A stretch of 44,228 nucleotides of DNA, taken from positions 1-44,228 of the forward strand of contig NZ_MUKN01000033.1 of NCBI RefSeq assembly GCF_001995175.1. The letters are read 5' to 3'. This document shows positions 8,942 to 17,371 of this stretch, in pieces. The position numbers and the translations under genes are program-made. The notes under the pieces were generated by a model. The model was not told the origin of the DNA, did not search any database, and worked only from the letters and a program-made list of their open reading frames with translations. Each line of letters opens with the position of its first letter. Positions within the stretch are counted from its first letter, which is position 1. Origin of the DNA: Rathayibacter rhapontici (GTDB taxonomy: Bacteria > Actinomycetota > Actinomycetes > Actinomycetales > Microbacteriaceae).

Positions 8942-9921
8942 TCGGGAGACTCGGTCCCGGAGTCGCGGTCTGCGCGGCCGCCGCGGTGCTCGCGGCCGTC
9001 CTGCACGCTCTCGTGCCCGCGGTGCCGATGCTCACCGCGGCCGTCGCGCTCGGGATCGTCGTCGCGCAGGTGCCGGCGGCCCGCCCGGCGCTGGGCGGCG
9101 TGCTCTCGCCGGGGCTCAGGTTCTCGTCTCGGACGCTCATGCGCACCGGGATCGTGCTGCTGGGGCTGAAGCTCTCGCTCGTGGACATCGCGGCGCTGGG
9201 CTGGGCGGCGATCCTCGTCGTGGTGGGCATCGTGCTGGCGACCTTCGCGCTCACGTGGGCGCTCGGTCGGGCGCTCGGACTGCCCGGTCGGGAGCCCCTG
9301 CTGCTGGCGGCCGGGTTCTCGATCTGCGGTGCGTCCGCGATCGGCGCGATGGCCGGGGCGACACGGGCGAAGGAGTCGGAGCAGGCCGTGCCGGTCGCGC
9401 TGGTGACCCTCTGCGGAACGCTCGCGATCGCGGTGCTGCCGGCGCTGCGGCATCCGCTGGGCCTCTCGGCTGAGCAGTTCGGGCACTGGGTGGGAGCGTC
9501 GGTGCACGACGTCGGCCAGGTCGTCGCGACGGCGCAGGTCGCGGGGGCGTCGGCCCTCGCGATCGCGGTCGTCGTCAAGCTCACTCGCGTGGTCCTGCTC
9601 GCGCCGATGGTCGCGGTGGCGGCGGCGGTGACCCGGCGGAGCGGGGAGGCGGCCGGACCGCGGCCCGCGATCGTGCCGCTGTTCGTGGTCGGCTTCCTCG
9701 CGGCAGTGCTGCTGCGCACCTGGGTGCCGCTGCCGGAGGGGCTGCTCGCCGGCGCCGACACCGCCCAGACCTGGCTGCTGGCGGCGGCGCTGTTCGCCCT
9801 CGGCACCGGTGTCCGGCTGCGCGCGCTCGTGACGACCGGCTGGCGAGCGCTCGTCGTGGCGCTCGGCTCGTGGTTCGCGATCGCCGCGATGGCGCTGGCG
9901 GCGGTGCACGCGACGGTCTGA
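8932..9921 (+). CDS. YeiH/YadS family putative sulfate exporter-type transporter
   Basis: This is a membrane protein of 329 residues with roughly ten hydrophobic helices, matching the UPF0324/Cons_hypoth698 family. Characteristic pieces are RTGIVLLGLKLSL, AAGFSICGASAIGAMAG and GASVHDVGQVVATA. Family members are annotated as putative sulfate exporters, but the substrate is not established. The GTG at 8932 overlaps the corrected PMT stop by 10 bases, which suggests coupling; a slightly later start cannot be excluded. The following gene, metY, uses sulfide, so a link to sulfur metabolism is conceivable but is inference only. Confidence 0.85.
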   Translation: MGLIGRLGPGVAVCAAAAVLAAVLHALVPAVPMLTAAVALGIVVAQVPAARPALGGVLSPGLRFSSRTLMRTGIVLLGLKLSLVDIAALGWAAILVVVGIVLATFALTWALGRALGLPGREPLLLAAGFSICGASAIGAMAGATRAKESEQAVPVALVTLCGTLAIAVLPALRHPLGLSAEQFGHWVGASVHDVGQVVATAQVAGASALAIAVVVKLTRVVLLAPMVAVAAAVTRRSGEAAGPRPAIVPLFVVGFLAAVLLRTWVPLPEGLLAGADTAQTWLLAAALFALGTGVRLRALVTTGWRALVVALGSWFAIAAMALAAVHATV

Positions 9922-9978
9922 TCCTGGGACTGTTACGGACTGCGACCGCTCTCGCGCCCCGCTGTCGGAGGGCGACGG

Positions 9979-9984
9979 TAACGT
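9979..9984 (+). promoter_or_regulatory. Probable -10 element of metY, leaderless spacing
   Basis: TAACGT is followed by 7 bases and the metY ATG at 9992, within the 70-base gap after the transporter gene. Confidence 0.6.
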
Positions 9985-9991
9985 CGATCGC

Positions 9992-11356
9992 ATGGCAGAT
10001 CGCGAGTACGGCTTCAAGACGCGTGCAATCCACGCGGGCAACATCCCCGACCCGGTGACCGGTGCGCGCGCGCTCCCGATCTACCAGACCAGCGCGTTCG
10101 TCTTCGACGACACCGCCGACGCCGCGGCGCGCTTCGCCCTGCAGAAGTACGGCAACGTCTACTCGCGCCTCTCCAACCCCACCGTCGCCTCGTTCGAGGA
10201 GCGCGTCGCGAGCCTCGAGGGCGGCCTCGGCGCCGTGGCGACCGCGTCCGGCCTCTCGGCGCAGTTCATCGTCTTCGCGGCCCTCGTCGGCTCGGGCGAT
10301 CACGTCGTCTCCTCCGCCAACCTCTACGGAGGGTCGATCACGCAGCTCGACGTGACCCTGCGCCGCTTCGGGGTCGAGACGACCTTCGTGCAGTCGAGCG
10401 ATCCGGCCGACTACGCGGCGGCGATCACCGGGAAGACCAAGGTCCTCTACGCCGAGACCATCGCGAACCCGTCCGGCGAGATCGCCGACATCGAGGGCCT
10501 CGCGGCCGTCGCGCACGCCGCGGGCATCCCGCTCGTCATCGACTCGACCGTGGCGACGCCCTATCTGGTGCGCCCGATCGAGTGGGGCGCCGACATCGTC
10601 ATCCACTCGGCCACCAAGTTCCTCGGCGGCCACGGCACCACGCTCGGCGGCGTCGTCGTCGAGTCGGGCCGCTTCCACTACTCGCACGAGAAGTTCCCGC
10701 TGCTGCACGACTCCGTCGCCTCCTACGGCGACCTCTCCTGGGACGGCAACTTCGGCGAGTACGGGTTCCTCACCCGCCTGCGCGCCGAGCAGCTGCGCGA
10801 CATCGGCCCGGTCCTCGCTCCCCACTCCGCGTTCCTGCTCGCCCAGGGCGTCGAGACGCTGCCCTACCGGATCCAGGCCCACGTCGACAACGCCCGCCGC
10901 GTCGCCGAGTGGCTCGACGCGGACCCGCGCATCGAGGCCGTCTACTGGGCCGGCCTGCCCGCTCACCCGCACCACGAGCGCGCGCAGAAGTACCTGCCCA
11001 AGGGACCGGGGTCGGTGTTCAGCTTCGTCGTGAAGGGCGGCCGCGCGGTCGGCCAGACCTTCATCGAGTCGGTCGACCTCGCCAGCCACCTCGCCAACAT
11101 CGGCGACGCGAAGACGCTGGTGATCCACCCCGCCTCGACGACGCACGCCCAGCTCACCGAGCAGCAGCTGCTCGACGCGGGTGTGCTGCCGGGCCTCGTC
11201 CGCCTCTCGGTGGGCATCGAGGACGCCGACGACATCATCTACGACCTCGACCAGGCGCTCGCGCAGGCGGTCGAGAAGCACGGCACGCCGGACGCGCCGA
11301 CCGAGCTCCCGGAGGACGCCTCCGCGATCCTCCTCTCCCCCACCGTGGAGGTCTGA
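9992..11356 (+). CDS. metY: O-acetylhomoserine aminocarboxypropyltransferase (sulfhydrylase) MetY
   Basis: This cytosolic PLP enzyme of the Cys/Met-metabolism family makes homocysteine directly from O-acetylhomoserine and sulfide. The 454-residue length and the long insertion typical of MetY distinguish it from cystathionine gamma-synthase. Visible motifs are TRAIHAGNIPDPVTGAR at the N-terminus, KYGNVYSRLSNPT, AETIANPSGEIADI and the PLP lysine near residue 209 in HSATKFLGGHGTTLGG. The homoserine acetyltransferase gene metX, often adjacent, is not in the window; a CoA-binding protein gene follows after 4 bases. Confidence 0.94.
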   Translation: MADREYGFKTRAIHAGNIPDPVTGARALPIYQTSAFVFDDTADAAARFALQKYGNVYSRLSNPTVASFEERVASLEGGLGAVATASGLSAQFIVFAALVGSGDHVVSSANLYGGSITQLDVTLRRFGVETTFVQSSDPADYAAAITGKTKVLYAETIANPSGEIADIEGLAAVAHAAGIPLVIDSTVATPYLVRPIEWGADIVIHSATKFLGGHGTTLGGVVVESGRFHYSHEKFPLLHDSVASYGDLSWDGNFGEYGFLTRLRAEQLRDIGPVLAPHSAFLLAQGVETLPYRIQAHVDNARRVAEWLDADPRIEAVYWAGLPAHPHHERAQKYLPKGPGSVFSFVVKGGRAVGQTFIESVDLASHLANIGDAKTLVIHPASTTHAQLTEQQLLDAGVLPGLVRLSVGIEDADDIIYDLDQALAQAVEKHGTPDAPTELPEDASAILLSPTVEV

Positions 11357-11360
11357 TCCC

Positions 11361-11933
11361 ATGACCACGACCGACGACACCGTCGTCCAGCTGTCCAACG
11401 GGCTCAGCTGCTCCGTCCCGACCAACTCGCCGCTGGCGAAGATGCTGCGCTCGCAGCGCACCTGGGTCGGCCCGGACGCGAAGCAGCGCCTCGACATCCT
11501 CCGCCGCGCGAAGACCGTCGCGATCGTGGGCGCCTCGCCGAACCCGGCCCGCTCGTCGTACTTCGTCTCGACGTACCTGCAGCAGTCGAGCGACTACGAG
11601 CTGTTCTTCGTGAACCCCAACGCCACGGAGATCCTCGGGCAGCCCGTCTACAAGAGCCTCGCCGACCTCCCCGTCGTGCCCGACATCGTCGACGTCTTCC
11701 GCAAGGCGAGCGACATCCCCTCCGTCATCGACGACGTGGTCGCGATCGGCGCGCCGACCGTCTGGGTGCAGCTCGGCATCTGGAACCAGGAGGCGGCCGA
11801 GTACGGCGAGTCGAAGGGCCTGACGGTGGTCATGGACCGCTGCATCAAGGTCGAGCACGCCCGCTTCCACGGCGGTCTCCACCTGCTGGGCTTCGACACC
11901 GGCCAGATCACCGCACGCAAGACGATCCGCTGA
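11361..11933 (+). CDS. CoA-binding domain protein (YccU-like)
   Basis: This is a 190-residue single-domain protein with a Rossmann-type CoA_binding_2 fold. It has the nucleotide loop VAIVGASPNPARSSYFV, FVNPNATEILGQPVY, VDVFRKASDIP and the conserved Cys/His end VVMDRCIKVEHARFHG. Its biochemical role is unknown. The ATG lies 4 bases after the metY stop, so the two genes form one transcript that ends at the strong hairpin just downstream. An open frame continues upstream inside metY but in the wrong frame for metY and without homology. Confidence 0.88.
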   Translation: MTTTDDTVVQLSNGLSCSVPTNSPLAKMLRSQRTWVGPDAKQRLDILRRAKTVAIVGASPNPARSSYFVSTYLQQSSDYELFFVNPNATEILGQPVYKSLADLPVVPDIVDVFRKASDIPSVIDDVVAIGAPTVWVQLGIWNQEAAEYGESKGLTVVMDRCIKVEHARFHGGLHLLGFDTGQITARKTIR

Positions 11934-11939
11934 GACGAC

Positions 11940-11969
11940 GGGCCGGCCGGGGAATCCCCGACCGGCCCG
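11940..11969. terminator. Bidirectional hairpin between metY/CoA-binding gene and rtcB
   Basis: GGGCCGGCCGGGG, the loop AAT, and CCCCGACCGGCCC form a 13-base stem with one mismatch. It lies between two converging stop codons (11933 and 11988) and can fold in both transcripts. There is no strong T-run, as is usual in GC-rich actinobacteria. Confidence 0.7.
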
Positions 11970-11987
11970 TCCGTCCCCGTCGCCCTC

Positions 11988-13193
11988 TCAGTCGCCCTTG
12001 ACGTTCACCAGCTGGCGCAGCGTGTGCCGCACCTCGACGAGGTCGGCGGCGTCGGCCATCACCCGGTCGATCGGCTTGTAAGCCGCCGGGATCTCGTCGA
12101 GGAACGCGTCCGTGTCGCGGTACTCGATCCCCGTCATGGCCTCGCGCAGCTGGTCGTGCGTGAAGGTCCGGCGCGCCGCCGCCCGCGAGTACTCGCGACC
12201 CGCTCCGTGCGGGGACGAGTCGAGGGACATCGCGTTCCCCCGGCCGACGACCACGTACGAGGCCGTGCCCATCGACCCGGGGATCAGCCCGGGACGCCCG
12301 GCGTCGGCCTGGATCGCGCCCTTCCGGCTCACCCAGACGTCGCGGCCGAAGTGGCGCTCCTGCTCGGTGAAGTTGTGGTGGCAGTTGATCCGCTCCACCT
12401 CCTCGACCGGCGTGCCGATCCACTCCGAGACCTGCCGGACGACCCGGTCCATCATCTCCTCGCGGTTCAGCAGCGCGTACGTCTGCGCCCAGCGGAGCTC
12501 GGCGATGTAGCGGTCGAACTCGGCCGTGCCCTCGACGAGGTAGGCGAGATCCGGGTCGGGGAGCGTGATCCAGTGGCGTGCGCAGTAGTCGCGGGCGATC
12601 CGGATGTGCTCGCCGGCGATCCGGTTGCCCACTCCCCGGGAGCCGGAGTGCAGGAACAGCCAGACCGCCCCCGTCTCGTCGCTGCTGACCTCGATGAAGT
12701 GGTTGCCGCTGCCGAGCGTGCCCAGCTGCAGCCTCCAGTGCTTCGAGTACCGCGCCGGGTCGAAGCCCGCCGCCTCGGCGAGCGCGGCGAGCTCCGCGAC
12801 GCGCGGCTCGGCGGTCGCGACGACCTTGCGGTTCGCGGCGCCCGCCGAGAGCGGCACGGCGCGCTCGATCTGCTCGCGGAGTGCCGCGAGGTCGCGGCCG
12901 GCCAGGTCGTCGCGCGTGAACCCGGTGCGCACGGCGATCATGCCGCAGCCGATGTCGACTCCGACGGCCGCGGGGATGATCGCGCCGAGGGTCGGGATGA
13001 CCGACCCCACGGTCGCGCCGCGCCCGAGGTGGGCGTCGGGCATGAGCGCCAGGTGCGGGAACACGAACGGCATCCGCGAGGCGGTGAGCGCCTGCTCCCG
13101 CGCGTTGTCGTCGAGGATGCTCGCCCAGGAGACGAGGCGGTCGGTGAGCTTCTGCATGGTGCTGGTCTTCTTCATGGTGGTGTTCTTCTGCAT
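11988..13193 (-). CDS. rtcB: RtcB RNA ligase (tRNA-splicing/RNA-repair ligase)
   Basis: RtcB joins RNA 2',3'-cyclic phosphate or 3'-phosphate ends to 5'-hydroxyl ends using GTP and manganese. The 401 residues match the family. The metal-binding Asp80-Cys83 lie in VGVDIGCGM. Other motifs are LGSGNHFIEV, LHSGSRGVGN, the guanylated histidine motif DSSPHGAGREYSR and GSMGTASYVVVG. Of several nearby ATGs, 13193 has the best ribosome site (GAGAGGAAGG, 3 bases before it), while downstream ATGs in KKTSTMQK are possible. No RtcA, RtcR, PrfH or Ro protein gene is nearby. The gene is preceded by a hairpin-rich leader and a small reading frame, so regulated expression is likely. Confidence 0.95.
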   Translation of the reverse strand: MQKNTTMKKTSTMQKLTDRLVSWASILDDNAREQALTASRMPFVFPHLALMPDAHLGRGATVGSVIPTLGAIIPAAVGVDIGCGMIAVRTGFTRDDLAGRDLAALREQIERAVPLSAGAANRKVVATAEPRVAELAALAEAAGFDPARYSKHWRLQLGTLGSGNHFIEVSSDETGAVWLFLHSGSRGVGNRIAGEHIRIARDYCARHWITLPDPDLAYLVEGTAEFDRYIAELRWAQTYALLNREEMMDRVVRQVSEWIGTPVEEVERINCHHNFTEQERHFGRDVWVSRKGAIQADAGRPGLIPGSMGTASYVVVGRGNAMSLDSSPHGAGREYSRAAARRTFTHDQLREAMTGIEYRDTDAFLDEIPAAYKPIDRVMADAADLVEVRHTLRQLVNVKGD

Positions 13194-13213
13194 GGTCCTT
13201 CCTCTCGTGAAGG

Positions 13214-13341
13214 CCCGGCGGTCGCCGGGGATGGGAGGAGACGCGTTCGGGACGGCGGGATGCCGCGAGCCGTGCACGCGCCGCCTCCCCTGCAGAGGAG
13301 GACGGGAGCGGTGGGGCCCCGAACCGGCGTCGTCCGGGGCC
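13214..13341 (-). promoter_or_regulatory. Structured leader of rtcB with three hairpins
   Basis: Reading the minus strand, three hairpins precede the rtcB ribosome site. The first pairs GGCCCCG (13341-13335) with CGGGGCC (13321-13315). The second pairs CCTCCTC (13301-13295) with GGGGAGG (13290-13284) and includes a G-U pair, so it fits the rtcB-sense RNA better than the opposite strand. The third is CCCGGC-GACC-GCCGGG (13229-13214), 20 bases before the ATG. This looks like a regulatory or processed leader RNA; no known riboswitch or tRNA fold is recognised. Confidence 0.45.
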
Positions 13342-13352
13342 TGGGCAGCTGC

Positions 13353-13472
13353 CTAGGAGGTCCGGAGGACGCCGGGCTGGAGGTTCGCGGGCGTGCGCTC
13401 GCCCGAGAGGGGCAGCGTGTGTTCGCGGGACGCGGCGACCGTGCAGTCGGCGACGAGCAGTCTCGTGGTCAT
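13353..13472 (-). CDS. Small open reading frame (39 residues) upstream of rtcB
   Basis: The frame starts with ATG at 13472 and encodes MTTRLLVADC, then AASREHTLPLSGERTPANL, ending in GVLRTS. A very good ribosome site, GGAAGGAG, lies 7 bases before the ATG, and a convincing promoter lies about 54 bases upstream of it. It has no signal peptide and one cysteine (residue 10). Its stop is 160 bases before rtcB, across the hairpin leader. It could be a leader peptide that senses translation, a small partner protein, or a chance frame. I do not recognise a family. Confidence 0.45.
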   Translation of the reverse strand: MTTRLLVADCTVAASREHTLPLSGERTPANLQPGVLRTS

Positions 13473-13525
13473 GCGACTGCTCCTTCCAGGCGTCGGGGGT
13501 GCGCGCTCCGGTGGCGCGCTCGGCG

Positions 13526-13555
13526 ACGCTAGCAGCGCGGGCGAGACCTGTGCAA
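13526..13555 (-). promoter_or_regulatory. Promoter of the rtcB transcript
   Basis: On the minus strand TTGCAC (13555-13550), an 18-base spacer and TAGCGT (13531-13526) make a housekeeping-type promoter. The start would fall near 13518, giving a leader of about 46 bases before the small reading frame. It is one of the best promoter matches in the window. Confidence 0.65.
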
Positions 13556-13567
13556 CCCGGGCGTGTC

Positions 13568-13597
13568 GCGCTGTCCTCGGGTAGCGCTGTCCTCGGG
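13568..13597. repeat. 14-base direct repeat upstream of the rtcB promoter
   Basis: GCGCTGTCCTCGGG occurs at 13568-13581 and again identically at 13584-13597, a period of 16 bases. The nearer copy ends 12 bases upstream of the -35 hexamer of the rtcB promoter, a normal place for an activator site. Confidence 0.6.
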
Positions 13598-13599
13598 CA

Positions 13600-13617
13600 G
13601 GAGGAGGGTCCTCCTCC
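13600..13617. repeat. Perfect inverted repeat near the rtcB control region
   Basis: GGAGGAGG, GT and CCTCCTCC form a perfect 8-base inverted repeat with a two-base centre, two bases beyond the direct repeats. It could be a protein site or simply a symmetric low-complexity run. Confidence 0.45.
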
Positions 13618-13804
13618 GCGCCGGCGTGCCACCTCCCCCGCGCGACGGATTCGCCTCCGCATCGGGTGGAGGGTCTCTGGACGGCTCCTCCGATCGTCCG
13701 TTCGGCGGCGACGAGGCGGGTAGGCAGGAGGTGCACGGGAGAACGGACTCTCCGGGATCGGACAACGATCGGGCCGCCCGCGGCCTCGAGGAACTGGACG
13801 GACG

Positions 13805-14848
13805 ATGAGGAACACGACCTTCACACCCAGCACCACCGCACCGGCTGCGAGCGCGGCGTCGGGGCCGAGGCCCCCGCACCGCGGCAGGCGCCTCCTGATC
13901 GCCGGCGTCGCCTGCGGCGCTCTGGCGCTCGGGCCGATCGCCGCCACCCCTGCCTTCGCCGCCCCGGCGGCCGCGACCAGCGCGGCGCAGAGCGCGGCCG
14001 CCGCCTGGAGCGTCGTCGCCGAGGGCGAGAACAGCGCCAACGCGCGTACCGTGCAGCACCTGCTCACCGCGGCCGGGCACCCGGTCGACGCCGACGGCGT
14101 CTTCGGCCCCGCGACCGCCGACGCGGTGAGGGCGTTCCAGAGCGAGCGCGGCCTCTCCTCCGACGGGATCGTGGGCGAGCAGACCTGGTCCGCGCTGATC
14201 ACGACGGTCTCCTCCGGTGACAGCGGCGAGGCCGTCACCGCGCTGCAGGTGCAGCTGAACAAGACCGGTGCCGGGCTCACCGTCGACGGCGCGTTCGGGC
14301 CGGCGACCGCCTCGGCGGTGGAGGGATTCCAGTCGGGAGCCGGGCTCGCGGTCGACGGCGTCGCCGGCCCGCAGACCTGGCAGTCGCTGGTCGGCTCCGG
14401 CTCCGGCACGACCCCCGATCCGGGTCAGCCGGGCGAGACGTTCGCGTCCCTCAGCGAGGAGCAGCTCGCGAACGTCCGCACGATCATCGCCGAGGGGAGG
14501 ACCGCCGGCGTCCCCGAGTACGGCTGGGTCGTCGCGATCGCGACGGCCATGCAGGAGTCGCGGCTGCGGAACCTCGAGGGCGGCGATCGCGACTCGGTCG
14601 GCCTCTTCCAGCAGCGGCCGTCGACCGGCTGGGGCGACGCGGCCGACCTCGTCGACCCGGTGTTCGCCTCGCGGGCCTTCTACGGAGCCGCGAACAGCCC
14701 GACCGAGAACACGGGCCTCCTGGACGTGCCGGGCTGGGAGTCGATGAGCGTGACCGAGGCGGCCCAGGCGGTGCAGGTCTCGGGCTACCCCGACGCCTAC
14801 GCGCAGTGGGAGACCCTGGCCCGCGAGGCCGTCGAGAGCGAGGGATGA
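13805..14848 (+). CDS. Secreted peptidoglycan-binding protein with lysozyme/transglycosylase-like C-terminal domain
   Basis: The 347-residue product has an arginine-rich start and a hydrophobic signal sequence ending in AATPAFA (about residue 52). Two peptidoglycan_binding_1 domains follow (GHPVDADGVFGPATADAV and LTVDGAFGPATASAV), then a GTTPDPGQPGE linker. The C-terminal domain contains AIATAMQESRLRN and DSVGLFQQRPSTGWG, resembling the lytic domain seen in actinobacterial hydrolases and phage endolysins; the glutamate in MQES would be catalytic. It probably cleaves or remodels glycan strands outside the cell. Its stop overlaps the start of the next gene by four bases, so the pair is co-expressed. 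Confidence 0.82.
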   Translation: MRNTTFTPSTTAPAASAASGPRPPHRGRRLLIAGVACGALALGPIAATPAFAAPAAATSAAQSAAAAWSVVAEGENSANARTVQHLLTAAGHPVDADGVFGPATADAVRAFQSERGLSSDGIVGEQTWSALITTVSSGDSGEAVTALQVQLNKTGAGLTVDGAFGPATASAVEGFQSGAGLAVDGVAGPQTWQSLVGSGSGTTPDPGQPGETFASLSEEQLANVRTIIAEGRTAGVPEYGWVVAIATAMQESRLRNLEGGDRDSVGLFQQRPSTGWGDAADLVDPVFASRAFYGAANSPTENTGLLDVPGWESMSVTEAAQAVQVSGYPDAYAQWETLAREAVESEG

Positions 14849-15858
14849 GGACCATGAGCAGCACCACCACCATCACGACCCCGATCGTCGAGGACGAGCC
14901 GCGCAGCCTCCGCGCCCGCGCCCTGGCCGTCCTCACCGCCCTGCTCCTCGCCGTCGGCGTCGTCGTCGGCGTCGCCACGAGCGCGCAGGCGGCCGACTGG
15001 CCGGTCCTCTCCTCCGGATCCCGCGGCGACGACGTGACCACCGCGCAGTACCTGCTGCGCGGCTCCGGCCAGTCGCTCGCCGTCGACGGGGAGTTCGGAG
15101 CGGGCACGGCGAGCGCCGTCACCGCGTTCCAGTCGGCGAAGGGCCTGGCCGCCGACGGCGTCATCGGCGGGCAGACGTGGGGCGCACTGGCCACGACCGT
15201 CCGGAGCGGCGACTCCGGTGACGCCGTGAGCGCCGCGCAGACCCAGCTGAACGCGAACGGCGCGTCGATCGCGGTCGACGGGGCCTTCGGCTCCGGCACC
15301 GATGCCGCCGTGAAGAGCTTCCAGAGCGGCGCCGGGCTGACCGCGGACGGCATCGTCGGGCCCGCCACCTGGAAGGCCCTGATTGCAGGGACCGGAGGCG
15401 GCACCACTCCCCCGCCGAGCGGCGATGCGGCGGCGACCGCGCAGGCGATCCTCGACGACCCGGGCATCGAGTTCGTGGCGCTCACCCCGGATCCCGCCTC
15501 CACGGCCCTGCAGAACGTCACCGACACGGCGGCCGGCCGGCCGGCGATGACGAGTCCCGAGGGGCACGCCGGGTCGGGACCCGTGCAGCTGGACCCGGTG
15601 ATGCTCGACGCGCTCCTGCGACTGAGCACCGAGCACGGCTTCTCGGTGCGCGTCACCTCGATCGCGGGCGAGGAGCACAGCGCGGGATCGCTGCACTACA
15701 CCGGGCGCGCGTTCGACATCGACATGATCGACGGGGTCACCGTCTCGGGCGGCGCCGACCACCTGCCGGTGCAGGCCGCCTGCGACGCGATGGGAGCCGG
15801 CAGCTCGCTCGGCCCCGGTGACGCCGGGCACGCCGATCACGTGCACTGCTCCTTCTGA
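14845..15858 (+). CDS. Secreted peptidoglycan-binding protein with D-Ala-D-Ala carboxypeptidase (M15-like) domain
   Basis: The product is about 337 residues. A basic N-terminus is followed by a membrane/signal segment (LAVLTALLLAVGVVVGVA) ending in SAQAADW. Two peptidoglycan_binding_1 domains (LAVDGEFGAGTASAV and IAVDGAFGSGTDAAV) and a proline-rich linker precede a C-terminal domain with the M15-type zinc pattern HSAGSLHYTGRAFDID and GHADHVHCSF. It probably hydrolyses peptide cross-links in peptidoglycan. The ATG at 14845 forms ATGA with the previous stop; an ATG at 14854 is an alternative. The strong hairpin after the stop ends this two-gene unit. Confidence 0.82.
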   Translation: MRTMSSTTTITTPIVEDEPRSLRARALAVLTALLLAVGVVVGVATSAQAADWPVLSSGSRGDDVTTAQYLLRGSGQSLAVDGEFGAGTASAVTAFQSAKGLAADGVIGGQTWGALATTVRSGDSGDAVSAAQTQLNANGASIAVDGAFGSGTDAAVKSFQSGAGLTADGIVGPATWKALIAGTGGGTTPPPSGDAAATAQAILDDPGIEFVALTPDPASTALQNVTDTAAGRPAMTSPEGHAGSGPVQLDPVMLDALLRLSTEHGFSVRVTSIAGEEHSAGSLHYTGRAFDIDMIDGVTVSGGADHLPVQAACDAMGAGSSLGPGDAGHADHVHCSF

Positions 15859-15875
15859 GGGGCAGGACCACGCGA

Positions 15876-15901
15876 GGGCGGGTGCCGATCGGCGCCCGCC
15901 C
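15876..15901 (+). terminator. Hairpin terminator after the lysin pair
   Basis: GGGCGGGTGCCG, a two-base centre AT, and CGGCGCCCGCCC give a nearly perfect 12-base stem with one G-U pair, followed by CCTTCC. It separates the lysin pair from sdaA. Confidence 0.7.
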
Positions 15902-15920
15902 CTTCCGCGCGCACCCGGCG

Positions 15921-15926
15921 TAGTCT
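15921..15926 (+). promoter_or_regulatory. Probable -10 element of sdaA, leaderless spacing
   Basis: TAGTCT is followed by 6 bases and the ATG at 15933. Confidence 0.6.
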
Positions 15927-15932
15927 CTCGAC

Positions 15933-17311
<1,379 letters not shown>

Positions 17312-17358
17312 GGTGAACCCGGGTTACGCGCGGGAGTGCGGCCGCGACGGCCGGCGCC

Positions 17359-17364
17359 TACCGT
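17359..17364 (+). promoter_or_regulatory. Probable -10 element of the rhodanese gene, leaderless spacing
   Basis: TACCGT is followed by 7 bases and the GTG at 17372, which supports this start over the longer in-frame option. Confidence 0.55.
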
Positions 17365-17371
17365 GGGCCGG

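Larger units (their letters stand above)
13473..13804. other. Divergent control region between the rtcB leader frame and the lysin pair
   Basis: This 332-base region has no convincing gene. The rtcB-proximal half contains the promoter at 13526-13555, a 14-base direct repeat and an 8-base perfect inverted repeat. The half nearer the peptidoglycan-binding genes shows GATCG-GACAA-CGATC at 13756-13770 but no promoter that I can assign with confidence. Confidence 0.6.

Noticed and set aside
13240..13345. tRNA-like structure in the rtcB leader (a GGTTCG string resembling a T-loop)
   Set aside because: The flanking bases do not form a five-pair T-stem, and no acceptor or anticodon arm could be built.
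13526..13597. PafBC-type DNA-damage promoter at rtcB
   Set aside because: The expected TTGTC-containing motif at fixed spacing before the -10 is absent; only a normal TTGCAC -35 and unrelated direct repeats are seen.
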